From NCBI GenBank assembly GCA_020342235.1, contig CP073215.1:1054001-1118000 (forward strand): a DNA stretch of 64,000 bases, given 5' to 3'. The notes beneath the pieces were generated by a model that saw only the letters and a list, made by a program, of their open reading frames with translations, had not been told where the DNA came from and did not search any database. Shown one piece after another: positions 1 to 11,000 of this stretch. The DNA comes from Saccharomycopsis phalli. Lineage: Eukaryota > Ascomycota > Saccharomycetes > Ascoideales > Saccharomycopsidaceae. The translations under genes and the position numbers were made by a program. Each line of letters starts with the position of its first letter. Positions within the stretch are counted from its first letter, which is position 1.

Positions 1-1340
1 CATTGGACAGCCTGGAAAAATGGGGTACGAAAAACCTCCTATAATGCGCATCGTATTTTTCAAGCGTACTTTGGTAAATTGCTTGTACGGATGATTCGGC
101 GAGAACCCGCAAAGTTGCAAAATTTGACTCCAGATCCCCACAGCAACAGTCTAAACGGCTTGATGCTTTATTCCCTCGTTTTGCTTGTCTCAAACCACTG
201 CACCAGTGGGATTTGAATCCTTTATCCCAAGGCAAATGTATGATCATGCAGTACATTTCAAAGTTAATTTCGAACTAGACAACATCCTAAAACGGTATTG
301 GGACATTTTTCAGCTTCTCAACACGACCCAGGTATATCACATTTAACAACAAACATCTGGATCAGCGCACACAGTCGCTCTATAACACCATCTCTGGATA
401 TTATCAGCGATGCCGCCTCTAATGCAAAGACAAGCTCCGTTCTTGTCCGCTCTCCAAATGCGCGGAACCTTAAAGCCTGAGTTTAAATGTCGCAATGCCT
501 GCATTATCACATTTTAGACATTCCCTTCGCTAACCGTTTTCCAAAATACTGTGACAAATTCATCCCTGATTCTGATCTTAGAAAGTGATACTCTAGCTCC
601 TATCCGGACTGCGCGTCTCATCCTCTGCACCCTACAACGTTCCAGCCTACAATAAGGCTGCGCGTTGGGAATTATGAGACATTTTGCGCCAATAAAGTTA
701 TAGGAACACAAATTATCTCGACGATATACAATTCGGCTTTAACCCCGTGGATTCAGTTTTCTTCGATCCGACAAGCCGACCTTGCCTAAATTCTGCAATT
801 GCGATTCTTGGCACAGCAAAGTTCCAGCAAGTCAGGAATTCCAGTCATTACTTCAAATCTACAATTCTAACACGCCGTGTGATGAATCTCCCAAATCTAA
901 ATGATACACGTGATGCAGTGGTACGCGGATTAACGCATTTTGCGGATTTATAACAACAATTCACTCCATATAAAAGCAAATATTGCCGACAGCTTTCTAT
1001 ATTACACACGTGACACCAACCAGAACAGACTTTGGACAAGAGGCCGTCATAACGTATCTGGTTTGCTCCGAGTGAGAATTGCAAGTTTTTAATAGAGGAA
1101 AAATGACCAGACAAGTGCCATTCGTTGAGAAACTGGAAAAGCAGTTGGACAATACCAATATTATAATCGCACTCTTCTTTACCCAGGAGACAGCAAAAAT
1201 TCGTAATAAGGAAGGTCATGCCGTTTTTCCTGTTCTGTATTTGTTGATGAATGTATACTCTATTCTATGGTACTTGTCAAGAATCCATGGCTCCAGTCAA
1301 AAATTAAACTACAGCAACTTCCAAACAGTTCCACCATAAG
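1..1340 (+). pseudogene. decayed coding sequence, not identified
   Basis: The plus strand holds several protein-like stretches that do not share one frame. One is open from the window edge to about position 213, others lie around 250-480, 500-950 and 960-1339. None gives an intact gene, and the residues resemble coding composition more than random AT-rich spacer. I do not recognise a family; a degraded regulator or transporter is as likely as chance. A non-AUG reading at 1079-1339 is the longest clean piece. From 1341 to 1717 I see only the upstream region of the next gene, with a T-rich stretch near 1577-1620 and TATA-like sequence near 1540-1566. Low confidence. Confidence 0.3.
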
Positions 1341-1665
1341 GAGCACAGTTGATTCAGCAGCTCCTTTCTTGTGAGGACAAGTGACTCCAAAATGCGATAT
1401 CCACTTTAGAACCACCGATTACATGGGTAATTGACCAAGATCAAAGTCATTTTACTTGCCAAATTTGATTACCGAGCGTGTCGGAGTTACTGGGCAAATA
1501 TACCAGAGACGGGTGACCATTCAGTGGTTGTCAAAAAGCATATATACTTCTAAAGTAATATATACAGGTGGAATGAAATTTTGCATTTTATTTGCGTTTT
1601 ATTTTGCATTTTATTTTGCATCTGCTTTGTATCTCCAGTTCATCTTCTGCGATGCCATGGATACA

Positions 1666-1672
1666 TTACCCG
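1666..1672. promoter_or_regulatory. Reb1-like site TTACCCG upstream of the ACM1-like gene
   Basis: TTACCCG followed by G matches the Reb1 consensus. It lies between two possible in-frame start codons (1652 and 1718). A factor site here suggests that this stretch is promoter or leader and that 1718 is the real start. Confidence 0.5.
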
Positions 1673-1717
1673 GACAACACAAGACTGATAACAGAAAGCA
1701 AGGGTACATTTATTTTC

Positions 1718-3004
1718 ATGTCATCCAACTCCTCGAGAAATGGGTCTCGAGCGGCTTCTCCTTTAAAAAGCAAGCATGTCAACCTTGGCTCATTTAATAA
1801 GACGCGTACAAAAGGTGACTTTGTCATGTACCAGGACTCGAGTCAATCGCCTACTCGAAGAAGCATCCACAACCACAAAGGGCGGAAACAAAAGTTTGCA
1901 ATATTCCAAGACGCGCCGGAAAATGAAAATATGGTGTATAATGGTGGAGTTTTTGTTGAGCTGGAAGATAAAGAGAATGACGTTTTTAAAGAGAATATGA
2001 AGCCGTCTAGTATTCTGGATTTACTAAACAGCGATAATTTGGCAAACAGAAAATTATTGGAAAGCGAACCCAGTACACGGAACCCGTTAGCATCAAAGAG
2101 CATTTCTTTATACCCAGGCTTTTTGGAAATCGGAAGGGAATCTTCTCCCGTGGAAAATGCTGATGAGACTTTTGAAGGTCGGATTTTGAAACCACGAACA
2201 CTTCATTTGCCTCGAAAATCATCTCCTTTGAAATCCTCTGAGTCGTTGCTGCATGTTAACACGCCCGTTAGATTTTCCAAGAACGAAGTGGAAACTTCTC
2301 CGCAAGTTTTTGGCAGGGATAGCGTGAACCGGAAAAGCACATTGATTTTCGGGTCACCTGTAAGCTCCCCGGTCAAGTCAAAGCTTACCAATAGGCTATT
2401 GACAATGGCTGGCAAAGATGAGGCCAGCAGCAATGAATCTTTATACTCGAGCGGGTCGAAGGAGAGAAACAATATCTTGAGCATTCCTGACTTGAGTTTA
2501 TTCAACGAGAGGAAAAAAGTGTTTAAGGACGTTCATTCTCCTAAGAAGCTGAACAAGAGTAGTGACTCGTCTAGTATCTCTTTGTATTCTGACTCGGCTG
2601 AATCCATATCTACAGCCAATGGTAGCAACGAAGAGTTTAGAAGAATTAGAAGATTGGATGAAGTTTGGGAAGCGTCCAAACCGCTGGTGGAGGTGGATGT
2701 TAAGAAGCATGCCAATGAGGTGGTGAACAACTGTTTGCCCAGCTACATTACTCCTCCACGGGTGATTAGAAAAGAGCTTTTGGGGTTCTTGATGGCGAAG
2801 TCGGGGAAGAAAAATAAAATCTCGCGAAGCTCTAGCACCAACAATCTCAATAAGATTAGCAAGCAACTGACCCAGGTGAAGTTGAAACGGGTAGTGGATA
2901 GTGGTAAAAATCAAGGGAATAATGTTAGTGGGTGGACTGAAGGGAGACATAAAGGAACTGCGGTTGACCAGAGTCGGCTAAAATTCATGATATATAGTGA
3001 CTAG
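1718..3004 (+). CDS. ACM1-like APC/C regulator with KEN box and two ABBA motifs
   Basis: The 428-residue protein is mostly disordered. Residues 35-40 (FVMYQD) and 60-65 (FAIFQD) both fit the ABBA motif, and KEN tripeptides lie at 85-87 and 91-93. Residues 340-348 read LPSYITPPR, which closely matches the LPSFITPPR segment I recall from S. cerevisiae Acm1. KEN and ABBA motifs bind Cdc20/Cdh1, so a pseudosubstrate inhibitor or substrate of the anaphase-promoting complex is the likely role. Acm1 is much shorter (209 residues), and the SP/TP-rich middle has no counterpart that I know. An in-frame ATG at 1652 would add 22 residues; 1718 is preferred because a Reb1-like site sits between the two. 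A securin or another mitotic substrate remains possible. Confidence 0.65.
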   Translation: MSSNSSRNGSRAASPLKSKHVNLGSFNKTRTKGDFVMYQDSSQSPTRRSIHNHKGRKQKFAIFQDAPENENMVYNGGVFVELEDKENDVFKENMKPSSILDLLNSDNLANRKLLESEPSTRNPLASKSISLYPGFLEIGRESSPVENADETFEGRILKPRTLHLPRKSSPLKSSESLLHVNTPVRFSKNEVETSPQVFGRDSVNRKSTLIFGSPVSSPVKSKLTNRLLTMAGKDEASSNESLYSSGSKERNNILSIPDLSLFNERKKVFKDVHSPKKLNKSSDSSSISLYSDSAESISTANGSNEEFRRIRRLDEVWEASKPLVEVDVKKHANEVVNNCLPSYITPPRVIRKELLGFLMAKSGKKNKISRSSSTNNLNKISKQLTQVKLKRVVDSGKNQGNNVSGWTEGRHKGTAVDQSRLKFMIYSD

Positions 3005-3298
3005 TGTAATATGAGCAGGCAAATTTGCTGTAATAGTAATGTGTATTTTTAAAATGTAGGCCGAAATTGTACAGTTGTGGCCCCAGAATAAAACCGTGGG
3101 TCATAATAAAAACAATCATAACTGTATTATTCAGTTGATGGCAGGACGACCAAGTAGATTTTATGGACAATACTTTAAGCTGGGGTCTCTACAGCCCACA
3201 AATAAATAATTATCATACCACTGTTTCTAGAAATCTTGTACCATAATCTAACAAAAACTCAAATTGAAGCTATCTGAGTGACTTTAAAAACTCATGCA

Positions 3299-3892
3299 AT
3301 GAGCGCAACATATCATGGACCATTTAAGAAAACTGCATCAAATATAACTCACTATGTGAAAGTGTCGTTTCAAGTCCAGTCAGAACGGATAAAAGACCAA
3401 CTGCCAGTCTTGTGCATGGACGCAAAACATGAGTGCTCAACTACCAAATAAATCAGAAACTAACCGAGGAATGGCAAAGGTTAGTGGAGATTGAAGAGAT
3501 TACCTTTGCCCACTACAAAATCCTACATGGAACGGATTCACCAAAGGATACAACAGCCAAAGATAAACTTCTACTTTCAAAAGGCTTGAATGGTCCAAAG
3601 GACATTTCAAGGCTGATTAGTCAACTACTTGGTGGAAAAAGTACCCATAGGACACAATTCAATCCAATTTACAACCCCATACCTCCTTCTGGATCTACCC
3701 GCTTCAGCCCTTTAAGACCCAATCAAGAGTTTTTATCCCATTGAAAGGGTTTTATATCTGGACCAAGTTACACAACTACTACAAACACTATCCACCAACA
3801 GCAAGACTGCTCAAATTGAAGTTTAATCCTAGTCAGCTAATTGAGAGGTTACGTGAGGTTTCAGCAATGCTGCCTCAGGAAGTTCCTGACTA
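3299..3892 (+). pseudogene. small gene in three frames: broken gene or unrecognised exons
   Basis: Three consecutive open stretches with good protein composition lie in different frames: 3299-3451 (begins with ATG, 50 residues), 3433-3744 (no ATG; reads through TEEWQRLVEIEE) and about 3731-3892 (ends LPQEVPD then stop). They overlap or abut, as a frameshifted gene or a multi-exon gene would. I found no convincing donor/branch/acceptor set of the kind used by other genes here; an ACTAAC lies near 3459 with an AG about 20 bases further on, but no matching donor is seen. I do not recognise the product. The region from 3005 to 3298 shows nothing. Confidence 0.35.
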
Positions 3893-4035
3893 GAACTATA
3901 CTTGCCAAATGATCGTATTTTCGGAGACAATGTACGACTAAATACAACAATAAATATTATTGTAGTATCTCCATTTCCTAAAGCCGGCTGAGGAGTGCAT
4001 GCAGGTCAAGTCTTTTTTCGTCATGGGATATTTCC

Positions 4036-5358
4036 ATGAAGCGTGGAGCCGAGGACAAATTTGGCAGCCAGAGCCTTTATAAATATATAAAGCGCGACTA
4101 TTTGAGTAGCAGCTGTGCCCAGCTTGATGAGATATTGACTAATCAGCGGGGATTTTGTCCCGGGAAGATATATGAAATATATGGCCTTGCCAATTCACGC
4201 CGGCATGAGTTGGTGCACAATGTGATATCGACCAAAGCCAGGCAGAAACAGAGGTGTCTCTATGTGAACTCGGAGTATGGGTTATCGATGTTGCCGGCGG
4301 AAAGCTTACAGTGGATTGATACTGTTCGGGTCCAGTACAATTGCTCGCTACAGATATGCCGGGTGTTTGAGAAGTTGCTTGAGGACAAAAACATGGAGTA
4401 TAAAGTGATTGTGGTGAACGACTTTGGAGGAGTGATTGCCAGTGAATGCGAGGGTATTGACATTGGGGCAAGTAGAAATCAGGCAGTGATTAGGAAAGTC
4501 AACAAGGCGATCTTGGAGCGAAGAGAGCACAATGAAAGTTACCGGTTGAATTACATTGAGCGGGAGTTAAAGTACAACAAGAAGCGCGAAAAGTCCCGGA
4601 GGCTCAAGATGAACTTGAAGCAGTTCTTGGAAGCACAGAGAGACGAGTACTTGGTGTATATAATGCAGCTCATGAGACGGTACTTGCATCTCAATGGCGA
4701 GTGCGTGTTGCTTTTGAGTAGTAGCTTGACGGCAAAATCAGTGACCCTGCGGCTTCTGGAAAGCCAGGATGACAGTTTTCCCTCTCAAGTGGCCTCTGCT
4801 TCTCAACTATCCCCGTACCTGCCAAGTGGTCATCTCAGCCTGTCGCCAAATCTTCCACAATCGACGCTTCCTCTATCACAAGGGACGCAGCTGTATTCAC
4901 AGACGCCAATTGTGTTTCGCACACCAGAACATTCGTCCATTTCTCAACACATGTCTCGAAGCTACAGACTAGTTTCGCCAATTGGCAATCGATCGGTGTG
5001 GACAGACTTTATTGAGGCGAGAATTATTCTAGTCAAGAACTGGAAAGCCAAGCCTGACTACCAGAGGTACTTGGACGATCCCACAGCGACACAGAGTGTT
5101 GTAGACTGGGCAATTGTTGAAAAGAAGGATTTACAGGGCTCGGGTAATGTAGGAAGTCAACTTGAGGATGACGACCGGCAAAATATTGTGCAGCGAGTGT
5201 GTGAAGTTTCATTTACGCCGCGGATGCTTACCATTGATTATTCGAGTAGTGACGAGTCTAGTGACGAAGAATCGCCCGTGAATTTTCACTCGGATCCGTT
5301 TTCACTGCTCCCTCTGGAAATTCCCGATTCGCAGCCAGATAGTGGTGCAGTACAATAG
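4036..5358 (+). CDS. Rad51 paralogue (RAD57/RAD55-like) with degenerate Walker A
   Basis: The protein has 440 residues. The N-terminal segment LDEIL...GKIYEIYG (about 30-50) and the later WTDFIEARIILVKNW (near 322) match the RecA-core layout of yeast Rad55/Rad57, which act as a heterodimer helping Rad51 filaments form during recombinational repair. Residues 123-130 (YKVIVVND) fit Walker B. The Walker A site reads GLANSRRHE at 50-58, so the GKT/GKS signature is lost. In S. cerevisiae the Rad57 Walker lysine is dispensable whereas that of Rad55 matters, which, with the length, favours RAD57. The C-terminus is Ser/Asp/Glu-rich. An out-of-frame ATG lies at 4023; the start at 4036 is the only good in-frame one. 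Confidence 0.65.
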   Translation: MKRGAEDKFGSQSLYKYIKRDYLSSSCAQLDEILTNQRGFCPGKIYEIYGLANSRRHELVHNVISTKARQKQRCLYVNSEYGLSMLPAESLQWIDTVRVQYNCSLQICRVFEKLLEDKNMEYKVIVVNDFGGVIASECEGIDIGASRNQAVIRKVNKAILERREHNESYRLNYIERELKYNKKREKSRRLKMNLKQFLEAQRDEYLVYIMQLMRRYLHLNGECVLLLSSSLTAKSVTLRLLESQDDSFPSQVASASQLSPYLPSGHLSLSPNLPQSTLPLSQGTQLYSQTPIVFRTPEHSSISQHMSRSYRLVSPIGNRSVWTDFIEARIILVKNWKAKPDYQRYLDDPTATQSVVDWAIVEKKDLQGSGNVGSQLEDDDRQNIVQRVCEVSFTPRMLTIDYSSSDESSDEESPVNFHSDPFSLLPLEIPDSQPDSGAVQ

Positions 5359-5386
5359 AGCAACAGAATGATGATAGTGTATAAAA

Positions 5387-5478
5387 GTGTATAATAAGTT
5401 AAAGAGTAAGTGTATAATAAGTTAAAGAGTAAGTGTATAATAAGTTAAAGAGTAAGTGTATAATAAGTTAAAGAGTAA
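5387..5478. repeat. four tandem copies of a 23-bp unit
   Basis: Four exact head-to-tail copies of a unit beginning GTGTATAATAAG and ending AAAGAGTAA start 29 bases after the stop of the Rad51 paralogue, followed by a partial diverged copy. The array is AT-rich and probably lies in the 3' UTR. The rest of 5359-5616 holds nothing else I can name. Confidence 0.95.
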
Positions 5479-5616
5479 GTGAATATTAAGTGTCTAAATT
5501 ATAAAGTGTAAGTGTATATTAAACTCATATTAGCTGCAGTACAACTACAATGGTATAAATTAAAAGTTGGAAATATGTATTAGATGGGTTATAAAATAAT
5601 ATAAATGTATTTGATA

Positions 5617-7185
5617 TTAAATATTCTCCTCAAGGTCATAAGATGATCCGGAAGTCTTTTCTTCGACTTCCGGACTTGGTGAAGGTGCACTTGGTTCTAT
5701 AACCAAGAACATCAAGAGGAACTGGGCTGTAGCAGCAGCCACTGGAATGTATAATGCATTTACAAACTTGTCGTCTGTTCTTTTCGCCTGTGCTGGGTCT
5801 TTGGAAAAGGCCAATTCTCCCAAAATGGTGGAGGAGATAGCACTACCAATCGCAACACCAATCTGCCCCATGGTCTGGAAAGTCCCAGTGACGACACCTT
5901 GCAAATGCAACGGGGTTTGGGCCAAGATCCCATTCAAGTACACAATGAAGAATGAACTGGCACTAACACCAATAAGGAAGAGCGGCACAAATTCATATAT
6001 CCAGTAGCTGTTTGTAATGTGCTTGATTCTGTTGATCCAAATGGTGCCTCCCACCAGCAATAAGGCGGAGACAACAAGCGTGTATTTGACTCCGAGAAAC
6101 GAGGTATACTTCTGACGGAAAAAAACACTGCAAAACATCAATCCAGCAGTGTGTGGAAGCACCTTAATACCGGCGATAAATGACGAGTCCCCATCAACGT
6201 ACTGGTGATACTGGGTCAAGGTTGAAAGCGTACCAATGAAGATGGTGTACGCGCAGAACAACCCAAAGAACAACGGGAAAAAGTTTGTGAGTTTAAATAT
6301 TTCTGCTGGAAATACCAACTGCAAGTCCTTTCTCCATCCTGGCCTGGTCCGTTTTTGGTACCGCGCAATGTAGATATTTTCCCACAAAAACACCGAAGCC
6401 ACCATCAACGCTCCGACGGGAATCGGAATGTAAACCTTTGGAGAATTCCAGTTAGTACCGGCCTCGGTCAATCCCAAGATGAAGAGAACAAGGCCAATGA
6501 CCAACATGAACACTGCAGGGAAGTCCAAGTTCTTCAATTTCAGATTCTTGTGGGCCTCAGTCTTGGTGATTGGAATCAAAAAGAAGTATACAAGAACGGT
6601 GCAGATCATGGAGGCCGTGAAATTAAAGTAGAAGAATGCCTTGTACCCAATCTTTGTCTCATCAAAAGCACCGCCAATGATAATACCAAGCCCAAAACTC
6701 GCAGTCAAAACAACCGACAATGCACTGATTGCTTTCCCCAAGGAAGCTCCTTGGAAATAGTTTGCAGTGATAGAGTAACCGGCTGGAAGCAACGCCGAAC
6801 CAGCTATACCTTGTAATGCCCGGAAGATAATCAATACAATGACATTGTTCACGCTTGCAGTGACCACAGAAAAGACCCCCATGAAGAACGTACCGACGAT
6901 AAACACAATCTCCACCCCAACAATGTCTGCAATTCTACCAAAAATGATAATGAACGAACCCAATGTTAATGCATAGACGGAAATGACCCACGAAACCGTG
7001 GTGGTACTGGCATGGAGATGTTGCGAAATCGAAATACTGGAGTTGATTGCTCCAGTGACGTTAAGGTTATCCAATGTCATGGCTAATAATACAACTCCAT
7101 AAACAAAAGGCTTTGGCCTGTACTTGTCCGGTACAATTGTTCTACCCCGGTTAAAGAGGTTACTGACACCACTCAACACGCCCAT
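5617..7185 (-). CDS. MFS transporter, DHA2 type (ATR1/AMF1-like)
   Basis: The 522-residue polytopic membrane protein has the arrangement of the 14-helix drug:H+ antiporter family (DHA2). The segment LGSFIIIFGRIADIVG around residue 75 is the loop 2-3 motif, and ALQGIAGSALLPAGY near 125 is the family's motif in helices 4-5. The closest yeast groups are Atr1 (boron and aminotriazole efflux) and Amf1. Export of small toxic compounds across the plasma membrane is inferred; the substrate cannot be read from the sequence. The start ATG is followed by a short basic cytosolic tail, and the C-terminus is a short acidic Ser-rich tail. A T-rich tract near 7266 lies in the promoter. Confidence 0.85.
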   Translation of the reverse strand: MGVLSGVSNLFNRGRTIVPDKYRPKPFVYGVVLLAMTLDNLNVTGAINSSISISQHLHASTTTVSWVISVYALTLGSFIIIFGRIADIVGVEIVFIVGTFFMGVFSVVTASVNNVIVLIIFRALQGIAGSALLPAGYSITANYFQGASLGKAISALSVVLTASFGLGIIIGGAFDETKIGYKAFFYFNFTASMICTVLVYFFLIPITKTEAHKNLKLKNLDFPAVFMLVIGLVLFILGLTEAGTNWNSPKVYIPIPVGALMVASVFLWENIYIARYQKRTRPGWRKDLQLVFPAEIFKLTNFFPLFFGLFCAYTIFIGTLSTLTQYHQYVDGDSSFIAGIKVLPHTAGLMFCSVFFRQKYTSFLGVKYTLVVSALLLVGGTIWINRIKHITNSYWIYEFVPLFLIGVSASSFFIVYLNGILAQTPLHLQGVVTGTFQTMGQIGVAIGSAISSTILGELAFSKDPAQAKRTDDKFVNALYIPVAAATAQFLLMFLVIEPSAPSPSPEVEEKTSGSSYDLEENI

Positions 7186-8071
7186 GGTTATTAGGTTGAA
7201 GTTGGTACATGGAATTCAGACACATTTAAGTATTTACATTTAAGCCACAGTCATTGGGTCTAATTTTTTTTTTTCCATTTCTGTTTCTCAGTAGCTCCAT
7301 TGACTAACTACAGCTTATGCATGATGCACTTCACAAGGCGGGAGACTGCTATTGTTGGATACTCAAACATTCCCAATTAGACCAAGATACTATTTGCCAA
7401 TTTTACAATTTACAAGGTGATATTCCTTCACAAGGAGGCAGGTGGTCCGTTTCTGATAGTCCTGATGGGCACTTGCTTTGTCCCTTGTCATGTATGCGAG
7501 GTACCGGGTTTAATGCTAAAGATACACTTAGGCAGCGAGCGTCCAGGCTGTGCCAGAGAGGGCAATGTTGAAGGAGAAAGCCATGCAGGTTATAAATACG
7601 TACGTCACGAATCAAAAAAGTTAGCTAGATGAATTTTAGGTGTATGTTTCTCGGTATTACCGGACGCCCAGGCTCCATTTGTACATGTACTTGGTGCAGA
7701 TCTTCCTCCATTCAAGGTTTTAGCGGACATATAACCTTATACGTGGTTGAGTAGTTTTTAGAATTTTAAAGGAAACAACGGAAATACCGCAAATTAAATT
7801 AGTTTTGAGGAATAACGTGGCGCAGAAACTACCATGTTATATATTACACAGCAATACCTATATTAATGGTGTCTAAACTTTAGTTTTTAAACTCTTTATT
7901 GTACACAGTTGGCCTGCCCAACTACGTGTCTATTACCGTTAAACCCGTACCCATGTCACGTGATGTATGGAATTCCACTGTAAATCTCTCATCCATTAAA
8001 TCCATCACCAGTCACGTTGGTAATCACGTGTCAAACATTAATTTTTCTACAGCCACAAATGACACTTGATA
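7186..8071. other. divergent intergenic region between MFS gene and KAP120
   Basis: This 886-bp gap holds the promoters of two divergent genes. Short open frames at 7317-7632 on both strands look like chance. CACGTG sites at 7957-7962 and 8025-8030 lie close to KAP120, and AAACCCGTACCCA near 7941 weakly resembles a Rap1 site. Confidence 0.6.
7957..8030. promoter_or_regulatory. pair of CACGTG boxes upstream of KAP120
   Basis: CACGTG occurs at 7957-7962 (as GTCACGTGAT) and 8025-8030 (as ATCACGTGTC), 110 and 42 bases before the KAP120 start. These are Cbf1/bHLH-type sites. Similar boxes precede RPB8, GRS1, SDH3, SPC24/CMC1 and ARC35. Confidence 0.55.
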
Positions 8072-11000
8072 ATGGAGCTAAACACCCTTAGTCTTATACA
8101 GACTCTTAACGACACTCTTGAACGCAATTCGAAGGCCAAATTGGCCGAAAACACATTGAGAAGCTGGGCGACCACTCCGAGTTTCTATTATTATCTCCAG
8201 ACCGTATACTTGGATGTCTCACATCCTCTTCAGATTCGATGGTTGGCAGTGATCCAATTGAAAAATGGCATCGACAAGTACTGGCGGCAGACCAGAAGTA
8301 ACAGTGTGAGCCTTGAAGAGAAGCAACAGATTAGACAACATGTTTTTGATCTCTTGGATGAAAACAATTCGCAGTTGGCAATTCAAAATGCACATGCCGT
8401 GGCCCGTATTGCCCGATACGACTTCCCAGCACAATGGCCTACACTTTTCAATGAGCTTGAGACCATTTTGAATGAATCATTTGCGCAAAGCAACTTGACC
8501 AAGTGCTACAATGCCTTGATCATTTTGAACCAAGTGATTAAAAACTTGGCCCAGATCAAACTAGGCAAAGGTAAGTTGGCCATGCAGTCAAAAATCGGTC
8601 CAATTACGCCAATAATTATCAACATATACAGTTCATTATTCAAACGGAGCATTTCAAACCCAGATTCAGACTCTTTCAACACCTGCTACTTGGCCCTCAA
8701 AATCTTGAGACGCATAGTCGTAGAGTGTTACCCGGCACCTCATCACGAACAGCTTATCAATGAATTCTTCGTCACTGCCTTATCAAACTTTCAATTACTT
8801 CTTAACGAGTATTCCAAGTCTGATAATGAGTCCTTGCAAAAATTCTTAAACTGCTTGTGCAAGATGTTTGCAAATTTTACCCAGACCCACGTGACATCGT
8901 TCTTGCTCATGAGTAATTTTGATGATATAATCAAGACATTGTATTTAGTTATAGAGGAAAAGCATGAGGTTATTTATCGGAGCATGGATGAAGATGAGCA
9001 CAATTTCTGGGCCAACTTAGCTGTTAAAACTTTGCTTATTTTTAAGAAGCTAGTTACTGTGCAAAAGGGTAACCAAACTACCCTACAAATCCAGCGGAAT
9101 ATCACCAAACAGGAAACTCAGCAGGCCAACCAAAAGTTAAGTCGGTTTTTTAGTAACGACTTTGTGTTTTCGCTAACCGACTTGATTATCAACTGGTACT
9201 TAAAGCTTCGTCCTATTGACCTTGAAAACTGGAATGACAACCCCGAGGAGTTCATCAATGATGAATTGAGTGAAAGCTGGGAGTATCAGATTCGCCCATG
9301 CGCAGAAAATTTCTTCCAGACATTAATAACCAGTTTCAAGGATATTCTTGTTCCATATGTGTTAAATAAAATTGAGCAAATGGGGAACAGTAATAACGAA
9401 TTGGAACATATTCTTCTCAAGGACTCAACATTTGCCATTATTCAGCTTAGCGGTGTTGCTATAGCTGACATGGTTGACTTTGACCAGTTTCTTGTCAATG
9501 TAATCTTACCTTCTTTGGACAATACCCTGCAGCAGGTGGAGTTGAAGATCCTCAAGCGACGAGTTTGTTTGATAATCAACCAGTGGGTTCCAATTAAATG
9601 TTCACGGGAAAACCGAGTGAAAATCTACGAATTGTTGGCCAGATTTTTGCTGGATGATCAGGACAAAGTGTTGGTTTTGTCGGCAATTCAGACGCTCAAA
9701 ATTGTCGTTGAGGACTGGGAGTTTGAGCAGAATGACTTTTCCCGGTTTTCATCGGCTTTTATTACTAAGTTGCTTGAGAAGCTCGACTTGATGTGTCTAA
9801 TTGAGTCGAGGATATACATATTGCAGGCATTGAACACTTTGTTGGAACGAAACCATTCTTCTATTGAAAGTAGCAGTTTGAAGAGTTTGTTGGGTAACTT
9901 TCCCGCTATATGGGCCTATTTTGAATCCAAGGAAGAGAATCTACTCATCAAGAATATTCTTATTAGAATCCTAAAGAACTTGATTGTGTGTTTCAAGGAC
10001 TCGTCGGTCACCAGCGAGATTAGCTTGAAGATCATAGACATATGTTGCTTATATGACTCTGAGTACTATAATGTACTTTCTGAAGATGGGTTTGAGTTAT
10101 GGCAGGCATATCTTCATTATTTCCCAATAGAAGCCGATTATAGCGGCTTGGTTACTAGGTTTCGTCTATTGTATGAGCCGTTGCTCAATACTACCGAGAT
10201 ATTGCCATTGCTTTTATCGATTGTGCGAAGTTATCTTATCCTTGCGCCTCTTGAGGTGATTCTTCAGCAAGATTTTAAGCAGGTCTTGGGAAAGATCTTG
10301 ACTGATTTGTCGTCGCATCTTGTCTTGCTCAGAGACGATTCATTTGACATTTACATTTCTATCATTGACTTGCTCTTTGTGAAGCTATATCAGTACTATA
10401 ACATTGAGGCCTTTGAAAACTCCAGCGACTTTGTCTTGCAGTTTTATTTACTCATGACAGAAACCAATACCTTCAAATGCTTGATGGATGCAGTTTCTGA
10501 TGAAAATGTTCTGATTCTTACCATCAATAAATTGATTTTGCTAGTGGCTAGGGTGATCTTTGGCAACCCAGCGGCCTTTACGTCACTCTTCAAACAGACA
10601 TATCAGGAGAATTATGCTTCTGTATTCAAATTGGTATTAAATAGCTGGCTCGTGAATACCAAGAATTTGTTTGAGGCCCGCAAAATTAAGCAGAATCTCC
10701 TTGGGCTCAGCAATCTCTTAATGATTGGTGATGAATTGAATCAGATCATATTCACCCGGGAAAATGTGAATCTTATATTTTCGTGCTGGTCGACGTACTT
10801 GGACGAAGTCAATGAGTCGGCACTGGGTGATTGTCCGGCGTTTTACAAGAGTTTCAATTACTATGAGTTTGATCTCATTTATTCAGATAGCCAGGAAATC
10901 AACATGGAGCTAGAGCAGACGCCTGAGTTTAAGCGGTACCAGAATACTGTTGCGAATTATGATCCTGTTCATCGGATCCACATGAAGAATTACATCAAGA

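Noticed and set aside
205-222. tRNA T-arm-like sequence GGGATTTGAATCC
   Set aside because: The B-box match is poor, and no A box or acceptor stem pairs at the right distance.
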